Shown here one piece after another: positions 27,117 through 35,581 of a stretch of 64,000 nucleotides of DNA. Below the pieces are notes generated by a model. That model had not been told where the DNA came from, made no database searches, and saw only the letters and a program-made list of their open reading frames with translations. Positions within the stretch are counted from its first letter, which is position 1; each line of letters opens with the position of its first letter. Position numbers and translations under genes: made by a program. The stretch is from Rhizobium leguminosarum bv. trifolii WSM2297 (GTDB taxonomy: Bacteria; Pseudomonadota; Alphaproteobacteria; Rhizobiales; Rhizobiaceae): the NCBI RefSeq assembly GCF_000271845.1, contig NZ_JH719395.1, positions 2,449,624-2,513,623 of the forward strand, written 5' to 3'.

Positions 27117-27987
27117 ACCCGACGTCGCCGCCTTCTTCGACCCGCGTACCTTCTCGATCCAGTACGTGGTCAGCGATCCGCAAACCAGGGCCTGTGCGAT
27201 CATCGATCCGGTTCTCGACTTCGATGAGAAGTCAGGATCGACAACGACCCACAACGCCGAGATGCTGTTGGACCACATTCGAGACCAGGACCTGCGCCTG
27301 CACTGGATCCTCGACACTCATCCGCATGCCGATCACTTTTCGGCCGCCGCCTATTTGAGGGAGCGGACCGGCGCGCCAACGGCCATCGGGAGCCGCGTCA
27401 CGGATGTTCAGAAAATCTGGTCGAAGATCTACAACTGGCCTGATTTTTCCGTCGACGGCGGCCAGTGGGATCGGCTCTTCTTCGATGGAGACACCTTCTC
27501 TATTGGAAACATCGAGGTCGGCGTCATCTATTCGCCCGGCCACACCCTTGCTTCGATCAGTTACACGGCGGGCGACGCCGTGTTCGTTCATGACACCGTG
27601 TTCATGCCGGACAGCGGCACTGCCCGCGCGGATTTTCCCGGCGGTAGCGCCAGGAGTCTCTGGTCGAGCATTCAGAACATCCTGACGTTACCCGGCGATA
27701 CGCGCGTCTTCGTGGGGCACGACTATCAGCCCGGCGGCCGGCGACCGCTCTGGGAAAGCACGGTGCAACGTCAGAGGGCGGAAAACATACATATCGCGCA
27801 ATGTGCCTGCGCCGACGAGTTCGTCGCCCTTCGCGAGGCACGTGATCGGACGCTGCCGATGCCGAAGCTCATACTTCACGCGCTGCAGGTCAACATCAAT
27901 GGCGGCCGGCTACCGGAACCTGAAGGGAACGGCCTTCGCTATCTCAAACTCCCGATAGGCGCCTTTCAAGGCTCCGTCTGGTCCTAA
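27109..27987 (+). CDS. MBL-fold hydrolase, persulfide-dioxygenase-like (ETHE1/Blh type)
   Basis: Metallo-beta-lactamase-fold protein of about 292 residues with the metal motif THPHADHF, further ligands in PGHTLAS, HDTVFMPDSGTARADFPGG and VGHDYQPGG. The phrase DSGTARADFPGG is typical of the ETHE1/Blh persulfide dioxygenase group. It starts at GTG 27109, inside the end of the preceding gene, with AGGAGG eight bases upstream. The predicted reaction is oxidation of glutathione persulfide to sulfite. No rhodanese domain is attached. Confidence 0.85.
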   Translation: MRRPDVAAFFDPRTFSIQYVVSDPQTRACAIIDPVLDFDEKSGSTTTHNAEMLLDHIRDQDLRLHWILDTHPHADHFSAAAYLRERTGAPTAIGSRVTDVQKIWSKIYNWPDFSVDGGQWDRLFFDGDTFSIGNIEVGVIYSPGHTLASISYTAGDAVFVHDTVFMPDSGTARADFPGGSARSLWSSIQNILTLPGDTRVFVGHDYQPGGRRPLWESTVQRQRAENIHIAQCACADEFVALREARDRTLPMPKLILHALQVNINGGRLPEPEGNGLRYLKLPIGAFQGSVWS

Positions 27988-28052
27988 CCCGATTGCCGTT
28001 CTCGGCGATACGGTACCTCGTCCCGCCGACTGCTCAAGCAGGATCCTGAAAA

Positions 28053-28832
28053 ATGGCGCTCGATCTTTTTCAATATGGCATGGGGAGCCTGAGCGGCGCT
28101 TTGGTTGGCTTTACCCTCGCCCTTCTGGGCGGTGGCGGCTCCATCCTTGCAATCCCGCTTCTTGTTCATGCCGTAGGATTGACCGACGCCCATACCGCCA
28201 TTGCCACCAGCGCCGTTGCCGTTGCGGCGAATGCGTTGATCAGTCTGGTCATGCACGCGCGCCGAGGAACGGTGATATGGCGGTATGCGGGACTTTACTG
28301 CGCGACCGGGGTCTTCGGGGCGCTGCTCGGCGCATCGATCGGAAAGATGCTCGATGGGAAGCATTTACTTTTGTATTTCTCGGGGCTGATGATCGCCATC
28401 GCGATCTTGATGCTGCGTCGAATAAGCGTCGCCAGCGAAAATACGTGCGTCTTCGAACGTCGGAACACCACGAAGGTTCTTGCGATCGGTGGTGGGAGCG
28501 GCGTCGTCTCGGGCTTTTTCGGAATAGGCGGTGGCTTCCTGATCGTCCCCGGCCTGGTGTTTTCGACCGGAATGCCGACGATCAATGCGGTGTCGACCTC
28601 TTTGGTCGCGATCGTGGCGTTCGGTTCGACGACGGCTGCCACCTATTCCATCTCAGGTCTGGTCGACTGGCCGCTGGCCGCTGTCTTCATCGCGGGAGGC
28701 GCGGTCGGCGCCGTCCTCGGCTGCAACCTTGTGCACCGCCTTAGGCCCTATCAATCTGCGCTCAACAGTGTTTTTGCGGGCGCCATCCTCATCTTCGGCA
28801 TCGCCATGGCGTGGAGCATCCTCCTCGGCTAG
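28053..28832 (+). CDS. TauE/SafE family sulfite exporter
   Basis: 259-residue membrane protein with about eight hydrophobic spans and the family repeats GALVGFTLALLGGGGSILAIPLL and SGVVSGFFGIGGGFLIVPGLV in its two halves (glycine-rich motifs quoted in part). It follows the persulfide-dioxygenase-like gene by 65 bases, the usual partner in rhizobial sulfide detoxification loci, so export of sulfite or another sulfur anion is the natural role. Confidence 0.88.
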   Translation: MALDLFQYGMGSLSGALVGFTLALLGGGGSILAIPLLVHAVGLTDAHTAIATSAVAVAANALISLVMHARRGTVIWRYAGLYCATGVFGALLGASIGKMLDGKHLLLYFSGLMIAIAILMLRRISVASENTCVFERRNTTKVLAIGGGSGVVSGFFGIGGGFLIVPGLVFSTGMPTINAVSTSLVAIVAFGSTTAATYSISGLVDWPLAAVFIAGGAVGAVLGCNLVHRLRPYQSALNSVFAGAILIFGIAMAWSILLG

Positions 28833-28956
28833 CTCGCCGTTACCGCCCGATTTGCTTATGCGAATTGAATCTTCGAAGCCCGCCTATTAGATTTTCGCGA
28901 GATGATATTGTCGCCGTTCTCAGTCCTTTCGCCAATCTGATTGATGCAGGTATGGA

Positions 28957-30153
28957 ATGCGCAGCATTCAGCCGATCACATGGCTTTTCGCAGCCCGTTC
29001 CTTGCGCGACTTCGGCGAAGGGTTCGTCGCCATCCTGTTGCCGGTCTATCTGCTGGCTCTCGGCTTTTCGCCGCTGCAGGTCGGCCTCATCGCCACCGCA
29101 TCCCTGTTCGGCTCCGCGCTCCTGACGATCATCATCGGATTTCTTGGCGCACGTCATGATCTCCGCCACCTGCTTCTGGCGGCCGCGGGTCTGATGGTCG
29201 CCACTGGTATCGCTCTACCCATGATCAACGATTATGGGTTACTGCTGGTGGTCGCCTTTGCCGGTACGATCAATCCCTCGGCCGGCAGTGTGAGCATCTT
29301 CGTACCCCTCGAGCACGCGGTCCTCGCCCGCGAAGCGACCAGCGTCGATCGGACGGGAATGTTCGCCCGCTACAGTCTGGTCGGGGCGCTCGCAAGCGCC
29401 GGCGGCGGGCTCGCCGCGGCGTTGCCCGACGTGATGACGCGGTTGGGGATGGCGCAACTGACTTCGATCAAGCTGATGTTCACTGTCTATGCGCTGGTCG
29501 GCATTCTCGGCGGCCTCGTTTATGCCCGCTTACCGCCGCGTCCGGTGCGTCACGAAGCCGACAAACCGGCAGCACTCGGACCTTCACGCGCCATCGTCCT
29601 GAAGCTCGCCGCGCTCTTTAGTCTCGACGCCTTCGCTGGAGGTTTCGTGGTCCAGTCCCTGCTCGCCCTGTGGCTGTTCGAACGTTTCGATCTTTCGCTA
29701 TCCGAAGCCGGAGTGTTTTTCTTCTGGACGGGTGTGCTGTCGGCGTTCTCGTTTCCCGTCGCCGCCTGGCTGTCGAAGCGGGTGGGGCTCATCAATACCA
29801 TGGTGTTCACCCACATTCCGTCCAGCATTGCCCTTGGCCTCGCCGCTTTCGCGCCCACCTTGCCCCTGACGGTCACATTGCTGCTCATTCGCGCGGCGCT
29901 CTCGCAGATGGATGTGCCGACCCGCTCTTCCTATGTGATGGCTGTTGTCACCGAGGCGGAGCGTGCCGCAGCCGCAAGCTTCACGTCGGTGCCGCGAAGC
30001 CTGGCCGCGGCGGCCAGCCCGGCACTCGCAGGTGCTCTCTTCGCTGCATCCTATCGGGCTTGGCCGCTCCTCATCTGCGCCTCGCTGAAAATCACCTATG
30101 ACCTGCTGCTGCTATGGCAGTTCCGGCACCTCAAACCGCCCGAGGAAAGTTAG
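28957..30153 (+). CDS. MFS transporter
   Basis: 398 residues with twelve predicted hydrophobic spans and major-facilitator-type loops such as GARHDLRHLLL. It resembles the drug/sugar exporter-like MFS group rather than a substrate-defined family. It lies 124 bases beyond the TauE gene on the same strand, so it may be the distal gene of the sulfur operon or independently expressed. Substrate unknown. Confidence 0.85.
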   Translation: MRSIQPITWLFAARSLRDFGEGFVAILLPVYLLALGFSPLQVGLIATASLFGSALLTIIIGFLGARHDLRHLLLAAAGLMVATGIALPMINDYGLLLVVAFAGTINPSAGSVSIFVPLEHAVLAREATSVDRTGMFARYSLVGALASAGGGLAAALPDVMTRLGMAQLTSIKLMFTVYALVGILGGLVYARLPPRPVRHEADKPAALGPSRAIVLKLAALFSLDAFAGGFVVQSLLALWLFERFDLSLSEAGVFFFWTGVLSAFSFPVAAWLSKRVGLINTMVFTHIPSSIALGLAAFAPTLPLTVTLLLIRAALSQMDVPTRSSYVMAVVTEAERAAAASFTSVPRSLAAAASPALAGALFAASYRAWPLLICASLKITYDLLLLWQFRHLKPPEES

Positions 30154-30426
30154 TGGATCGCCTACAGATCCTCGCAACTACGCGGCAAACTCCATGGGGT
30201 CCGGTACGCCTTCGGCGAGCAAGGCGCCTGACAACGTATGGCACCGGCAGCGTAGGCCGCGGCGTCGCGATCTTTCGGATCCGCCCTCACGTGTCGACGT
30301 CGCAAAATCGCTGCACAGTGTTGCACGAGATGCGAGGCCAAGCGTTCATCGATCTATTCGGGCCGGCCCCTCTCCGACGGTCAGTTTCGCTGCGGCTATG
30401 CGGCGGCCTGATCGAGGCGTCTTCGC

Positions 30427-31425
30427 CTACTCGCTCTGCCGCAAATTCCGGATCCGATCGAACAGCACTGCCAGCACGATCGCCCCGCCGATAAACGTGC
30501 CCTGCCAGAACGCATTGATGCCGAGCAGGCCGAGGCTGTTGCGGATCACTTCGATCAGCGCCGCCCCGACCAGGGCGCCGAAGGCGGTGCCGACGCCGCC
30601 GGCGAGGTTGGCGCCGCCGATGACGGCGGCGGCGATGACCTGGAGCTCCATGCCGGCGCCTATATTGGTGGTGACGGCGCCGAGCCAGCCGGTCTGGACG
30701 ATGCCGGCAATGCCGGCCGAGAGCGCCGAGATCATATAGACAGCGACCTTGATGCGGCGGACGGGAACACCGGTCAGGGTGGCGGCGTGTTCATTGCCGC
30801 CGATCGCGAAGATATAGCGGCCGAAGCGCGTCCAGCGCAGCACGAAGCCGGTGATTAGCGCCAGGATGACCATGTAGAGCACCGGATTGGCGATGCCGAA
30901 AAACCAGGCGCCGCCGCCAAGCGCCAAGAGCTTGTCATGGTCGGGGCCGAACTGGAAGACGACAGTGTTGTTCGAGGCGACCATCGCCAGGCTCCGCGCA
31001 ATCGACAGCATGCCGAGCGTCACCACGAAGGGCGGAAAATTGAGATAGGCGATCAGCACGCCGTTGAAGGCGCCGATCACCAGCGCCGTGACGACCGCCG
31101 CCGTTATGCCGACCTCGATGGAGTAACCGGCATTCATGGTCACCGCCAGTACCATGCTGCAGAGGCAGAGCACCGATCCCACCGACAGGTCGATGCCGCC
31201 GGTGATGATGACAAGCGTCATGCCGAGCGCGATAATGGCGACGAAGGTGACGTTGCGGGTGATATTGTAGAGGTTCTTCGTCGTCGCAAAGGAATCGGTG
31301 GCGAACGACAGGAAGAGGCAGGCGAGAAGCACGGCGATCAGCACCCAGAATGTCTGGCCGCCGACAAACTCCGCAAGCCGGCTGCGCTGCTTCTGTGCAA
31401 TCGTCTGGTCCAGTGTCACTGCCAT
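30427..31425 (-). CDS. Sugar ABC transporter permease (RbsC/AraH-like)
   Basis: 332-residue carbohydrate uptake transporter-2 permease with 8-10 hydrophobic spans; GMTLVIITGGIDLSVGS near residue 70 is the family hallmark, and IGGNEHAATLTGVPVRRIK near 205 corresponds to the cytoplasmic coupling loop. It works with the ATPase upstream on this strand and the binding protein at 33523-34512, which lies across a divergent promoter. Confidence 0.92.
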   Translation of the reverse strand: MAVTLDQTIAQKQRSRLAEFVGGQTFWVLIAVLLACLFLSFATDSFATTKNLYNITRNVTFVAIIALGMTLVIITGGIDLSVGSVLCLCSMVLAVTMNAGYSIEVGITAAVVTALVIGAFNGVLIAYLNFPPFVVTLGMLSIARSLAMVASNNTVVFQFGPDHDKLLALGGGAWFFGIANPVLYMVILALITGFVLRWTRFGRYIFAIGGNEHAATLTGVPVRRIKVAVYMISALSAGIAGIVQTGWLGAVTTNIGAGMELQVIAAAVIGGANLAGGVGTAFGALVGAALIEVIRNSLGLLGINAFWQGTFIGGAIVLAVLFDRIRNLRQSE

Positions 31426-31493
31426 TTCGACCTCTCACTCCAGATAGGGCATTCCCGTCAGCGGTTTTTCTCCCGCGGGAGAAGCGGCGCGGC

Positions 31494-32237
31494 TCAAACC
31501 TGTTCGATGGCGCCTGTTATAAGACCCGTCACTTCCTCAGGCGAACTCGCGGCAATCGCCTTGTCGGCGACTTTCCGGCCGCGGCGCATGACAATCACCC
31601 GGTCGGCGACGGTGAAAACATCGGGCATGCGGTGGCTGATTAGCACGACCGCGATGCCGCGGTCGCGCAGTTCGCGGATCAGATTGAGGACTTCGGCCAC
31701 CTGGCGGACGGAGATCGCCGCGGTCGGCTCGTCCATCAGCACGATCTTTGCCTCAGACAGCATGGTGCGCCCGATCGCCACCGCCTGCCGCTGGCCGCCC
31801 GACATCTGTTTGACCAGGTCGCGCGGGCGGGTTTCCGATTTCAGCTCCTTGAAGATCTCTCCGGCGCGCCGGTACATCGTCTTGTAATCGAGGACGCGGA
31901 ACGGGCCGATGCCGCGGTGGAGTTCCCGCCCGAGGAAGACGTTGGCGGCTGCCGTCAGATTGTTGCAAAGCGCCAGATCCTGATGGACGATCTCGATGCC
32001 GTGCTGGCGCGCCTCGACCGGGCGGTGCAGGACGATCTCCCGGCCCTCCAGACGCATCGTGCCCTCGCTCGGCCGGAAGTTGCCGGCGATCATCTTGACC
32101 AGCGTGCTTTTGCCGGCGCCGTTATCGCCCATCAGGCCGACGACCTGGCCGGCTTCGAGCGCGAAGGACACGTCGTTGACCGCCTGGATGGCGCCGAAAT
32201 GTTTTGAGATATTGGTGAGTTCGAGAACCGCGACCAG
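31494..32237 (-). CDS. Sugar ABC transporter ATP-binding protein (single-domain, CUT2 type)
   Basis: ABC ATPase of about 247 residues with one nucleotide-binding domain: Walker A GDNGAGKST, Q-loop IVHQDLAL, signature MSGGQRQA, Walker B IVLMDEPTAA and switch His ISHRMPDV. The homologous region starts at about AVLELTNISKHF; no ATG, GTG or TTG fits there, so the start is uncertain. CTG 32237, five bases after a GGAGGG-like stretch, is a candidate; the nearest in-frame ATG is far upstream at 32417 and would add an implausible Arg-rich leader. Confidence 0.85.
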   Translation of the reverse strand: MVAVLELTNISKHFGAIQAVNDVSFALEAGQVVGLMGDNGAGKSTLVKMIAGNFRPSEGTMRLEGREIVLHRPVEARQHGIEIVHQDLALCNNLTAAANVFLGRELHRGIGPFRVLDYKTMYRRAGEIFKELKSETRPRDLVKQMSGGQRQAVAIGRTMLSEAKIVLMDEPTAAISVRQVAEVLNLIRELRDRGIAVVLISHRMPDVFTVADRVIVMRRGRKVADKAIAASSPEEVTGLITGAIEQV

Positions 32238-32427
32238 CCGACTACCCTCCCCGGAACCTGCAGGCCTGCCTTCGCCGCCGGTTGCCGATAGCCGGTTGCC
32301 AGTCAGGCGCCTGCGATCTCGCTCGGCCGATCTCCTCCCGGAAAAGCGATTGGGTTCATTAATGCAAAAGCACCAGGAATCGTCAATCAATTGTCCGCTA
32401 AAACGGCCCCTCATCACAAAAATCTAT

Positions 32428-32440
32428 TTTGTACGACAAA
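32428..32440. promoter_or_regulatory. Candidate GntR-family operator between divergent sugar genes
   Basis: TTTGTACGACAAA is an inverted repeat that contains TTGTACGACAA, a match to the FadR-type GntR consensus TNGTNNNACNA. It lies between the ATPase/permease genes and the epimerase/binding-protein genes. No GntR gene is in the window. Confidence 0.5.
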
Positions 32441-32493
32441 TACAGATTGACGCCGGAAACGCGTGCATATTAGCTGTTGCTGGGGAGAGAGGT

Positions 32494-33474
32494 ATGCTGA
32501 TCCTTGTCACCGGCGCTACGGGCAAGGTCGGGCGGCGCTTCATTACTGGGCTGCTTGACGAGCCGCAATTTTCCAGAGCACGCATTCGCGCGCTTTGCCA
32601 TAATCGTGTGCTCGACGAGACCGACCGCATCAATGTCGTGAAGGGCTCGATCGCCGACTGCCAGGTCGTCGCGGCGGCGATGGACGGTGTCACCCATGTC
32701 GTACATCTCGCCACCTGCAAGGAAATCCCTGCCGATGTGATGGATATCACGGTCAAGGGCCTGTTCTGGCTTCTCGAGGCGTTCCGCGCCAGCCCCACGG
32801 CAAAGCAGTTCATCCTGATTGGCGGCGATGCCGGCATCGGCCATTTCTTCTATCGGCATGACGGGCCGGTGACCGAGCAGACGCCGCATCGCGCCTATCC
32901 CGGCTGCTACGCGCTCTCCAAGGTGTTGGAAGAGGTGATGCTCGAACAGTTCACCATCCAATACGGCATCAACAGCTGCTGCCTGCGGGCGCCCTGGATC
33001 ATGGAGAGGGACGATTTCAGGTTCACGCTGGCCTTCGGCAACGATGTCTTCGGCGGGCCGGACTGGAAAACGCTGGTACCGGCGGCCGATGCCGAACGTT
33101 ACGCGCATGATGGCACGGTGCCGCTGCTGCGCGATGCCGACGGCCGGCCGCTGAAGCGCAATTTCGTGCATGTCGACGATCTCGTCGCGGCGATCCTCGC
33201 AGCAATCGACAATCCGCGCGCCAAGGGCGAGCTTTTCAACATCTCGATGGATCGGCCCGTCGATTATGGTGAGGTCGCAGCACACCTCGCCCGCACCCGC
33301 GGGCTCGGTTCGGTCGACATCGCAAGCCAGTTTCACTCAAACTGGATGGACAACAGCAAGGCCAGATATCTGCTGGACTGGAAGCCGGTCTACGATCTGG
33401 AGAAGCTGATCAATTCGGCTTGGGACTACCAGCGTTCGAAGGAGGAGCCTCGGGTCGTCTGGTATCCAGGTTGA
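32494..33474 (+). CDS. NAD(P)-dependent epimerase/dehydratase (extended SDR)
   Basis: 326-residue extended short-chain dehydrogenase. The nucleotide-binding motif is VTGATGKVGRR at the N-terminus; the catalytic pair appears as YALSK (Tyr-x-x-x-Lys) near residue 140. ATG 32494 follows GGGGAGAGAGG, whereas upstream in-frame starts run through the divergent promoter. Adjacent to a sugar ABC importer, it probably oxidises or epimerises the imported sugar; uronate-dehydrogenase-like activity is one possibility. Confidence 0.85.
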   Translation: MLILVTGATGKVGRRFITGLLDEPQFSRARIRALCHNRVLDETDRINVVKGSIADCQVVAAAMDGVTHVVHLATCKEIPADVMDITVKGLFWLLEAFRASPTAKQFILIGGDAGIGHFFYRHDGPVTEQTPHRAYPGCYALSKVLEEVMLEQFTIQYGINSCCLRAPWIMERDDFRFTLAFGNDVFGGPDWKTLVPAADAERYAHDGTVPLLRDADGRPLKRNFVHVDDLVAAILAAIDNPRAKGELFNISMDRPVDYGEVAAHLARTRGLGSVDIASQFHSNWMDNSKARYLLDWKPVYDLEKLINSAWDYQRSKEEPRVVWYPG

Positions 33475-33522
33475 TGACGCGGCGGGTGCACAAGCGCCCG
33501 TCTTTTTCAATGGGAGGAAGCT

Positions 33523-34512
33523 ATGAGGAAGGCATTATTGCTTACAGCTGCAGTCCTGGCGCTGACGGCCGGTCAGTCCCTGGCCGCCAAGAAGCAGCTG
33601 GTCATCGTCGTCAAAGGCCTCGACAACCCGTTCTTCGAGGCGATCAATCAGGGTTGCCAGAAGTGGAACAAGGAAAACGCATCCGCCGAATATGAATGCT
33701 TCTACACCGGCCCGGCATCGACCTCCGATGAAGCCGGCGAGGCGCAGATCGTCCAGGATATGCTGGGGAAGGCCGATACCGCGGCCATCGCCATCTCGCC
33801 GTCAAACGCCAAGCTGATCGCTCAGACGCTGAAGACGGCCAATCCGAGCGTTCCCGTCATGACGCTCGATGCCGACCTTGCGGCTGACGATGCGGCTCTG
33901 CGCAAGACCTATCTCGGCACCGACAATTACCTGATGGGCGCCAAGATCGGCGAATATATCAAAAAGGCCAAGCCGAATGGCGGCAAGATCTGCACCATCG
34001 AAGGCAATCCCGGCGCCGACAACATTCTACGCCGCGCCCAGGGCATGCGCGATACGCTGAGCGGCCAGAAGGGGCTTGCGGCCTTGAAGGGTGAAGGCGG
34101 CTGGACGGAGGTTGCCGGCTGCCCGGTCTTTACCAATGACGACGGCGCCAAGGGCGTGCAGGCGATGACCGACATTCTCGCCGCCAACACCGACCTCGAT
34201 GCCTTCGGCATCATGGGCGGCTGGCCGCTGTTCGGCGCGCCGCAGCCCTATCGCGACCTGTTCAAACCGATGGCCGACAAGATCGCCAAGAACGAATTCG
34301 TCATCGGCGCCGCCGACACGATCGGCGACGAAGTGGCGATCGCCAAGGAGGGACTGGTCACCGCGCTGGTCGGCCAGCGGCCGTTCGAAATGGGGTATAA
34401 GGCGCCGACTGTGATGATGGACCTGATCGCCGGGAAGAAGGTCGAGGATCCGGTGTTTACCGGGCTGGATGAATGCACCAAGGATACTGTCGACACCTGC
34501 ATTCAGAAGTGA
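33523..34512 (+). CDS. Sugar ABC transporter periplasmic binding protein (RbsB-like)
   Basis: 329 residues with a Sec signal peptide (cleavage after SLAA, about residue 22). The family-4 sugar-binding pattern is clear: VVKGLDNPFFEAINQG at the start, AIAISPSNAKLI near 90, and LDADLA, with a central IEGNPGADN hinge region. It follows the epimerase gene by 48 bases, so both are probably co-expressed, and serves the divergently encoded permease and ATPase. Ligand not identifiable from sequence. Confidence 0.9.
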   Translation: MRKALLLTAAVLALTAGQSLAAKKQLVIVVKGLDNPFFEAINQGCQKWNKENASAEYECFYTGPASTSDEAGEAQIVQDMLGKADTAAIAISPSNAKLIAQTLKTANPSVPVMTLDADLAADDAALRKTYLGTDNYLMGAKIGEYIKKAKPNGGKICTIEGNPGADNILRRAQGMRDTLSGQKGLAALKGEGGWTEVAGCPVFTNDDGAKGVQAMTDILAANTDLDAFGIMGGWPLFGAPQPYRDLFKPMADKIAKNEFVIGAADTIGDEVAIAKEGLVTALVGQRPFEMGYKAPTVMMDLIAGKKVEDPVFTGLDECTKDTVDTCIQK

Positions 34513-34539
34513 CCTTGGCATTCGATAAATGATGCGGCT

Positions 34540-34567
34540 CGGAGCGTCCACACGCGTGGGCGCTCCG
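34540..34567. terminator. Hairpin between convergent genes, probable bidirectional terminator
   Basis: CGGAGCG (34540-34546) pairs with CGCTCCG (34561-34567), extended inwards by CCAC/GTGG. It lies between the binding protein stop and the convergent ampR stop. There is no long T run. Confidence 0.5.
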
Positions 34568-34574
34568 ATGATTA

Positions 34575-35450
34575 TCAAGCACTCAGCTGCGCACCCAGCC
34601 AATCCGAAAATGCGCACATCGCCGCCGTGACCGGCCGTGATTGCAGGCGCGTCAGCCAATAGCTGCCGAGCGATATGGTGGTGGCGAAGGGCTGGACGAT
34701 CGCGCCTGAAGCGAGATGCCTTGTGAACATCAATGGCGGTGCGAGCGCGACGCCGAGCCCCTGGAGGGCAGCCTCCATCATGCCGACAGAGGAATCGAAG
34801 ACGATGCCGGCGTTTACCTGCGCTGCAGGCGGCACGCCTGCCGCCTGAAACCAGGTGCTCCATTCATCCGTCCGGTAACTGCGAAGCAGCACCGCCCCGG
34901 CAAGATCTTCAGGCGATTGCAGATGCTCCGCCAGCTTGGGAATGCAGAGAGGCGAGAGCGGCGCTTCGAACAGGCGTTGCGCCTCGGTGCCGTGCCATGA
35001 ACCGCTGCCGAAGCGGATGGCGAAATCCAGCCCTTCGGCGGCCGGATCGACGCGGTTGTTGTTGGTGGAAATGCGGAGATCGATGAAGGGATGCCGGCGC
35101 TGGAAATCCGAAAGCCTCGGCAACAGCCAGCCGACGGCAAATGTCCCGACAACGCCGAGAAACAGCAATTCCCGCACCTGCCCGGCTTCGATCCTGTCCA
35201 GAGTCATCGCCATCTGGTCGAAGGAGGCCGTCACCGTCGGCAGCAGCGCTTCGCCTTCCGCGGTGATCTTCAAACCGCGGGGGAGACGCTGGAACAAGGC
35301 CACCCCCAATCGCGTCTCCAGGCCCTTGACTTGCTGGCTGACGGCCGCCTGGGTGACGCAGAGTTCGATCGCGGCGCGGGTGAAGCTCAGATGCCGTGCG
35401 GAGGCTTCGAAGGCGCGCAGGCCATTCAAGGGGAGGAATTGCCGAACCAT
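34575..35450 (-). CDS. ampR: AmpR, LysR-type regulator of beta-lactamase
   Basis: 291-residue LysR protein whose whole length follows enterobacterial AmpR: PLNGLRAFEASARHLSFT at the start of the helix-turn-helix, TNNNRVDPAAEGLD and SGSWHGTEA in the effector domain, and IVQPFATTISLGSYWLTR near the end. It is divergent from a class C beta-lactamase gene, the standard ampR-ampC arrangement. In known systems AmpR responds to cell-wall muropeptides and UDP-MurNAc-pentapeptide; the operator lies in the 131-base gap. Confidence 0.93.
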   Translation of the reverse strand: MVRQFLPLNGLRAFEASARHLSFTRAAIELCVTQAAVSQQVKGLETRLGVALFQRLPRGLKITAEGEALLPTVTASFDQMAMTLDRIEAGQVRELLFLGVVGTFAVGWLLPRLSDFQRRHPFIDLRISTNNNRVDPAAEGLDFAIRFGSGSWHGTEAQRLFEAPLSPLCIPKLAEHLQSPEDLAGAVLLRSYRTDEWSTWFQAAGVPPAAQVNAGIVFDSSVGMMEAALQGLGVALAPPLMFTRHLASGAIVQPFATTISLGSYWLTRLQSRPVTAAMCAFSDWLGAQLSA

Positions 35451-35581
35451 TTTAGCCCTAGATTTTCTTGTGGCTGCTGCGAGATATCATCATTTGTGAT
35501 TGTAAAATAGCGCCGTTAAACGTCGTCCGCATGCGCTTTTGCGCGTGTTTTGGCTACCTGTCGATTTGGAGGATGACGGCT

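Noticed and set aside
30154..30426. Coding frames after the MFS gene
   Set aside because: They are Arg/Pro/Ser-rich shadows without ribosome sites or recognisable motifs; the gap is treated as non-coding.
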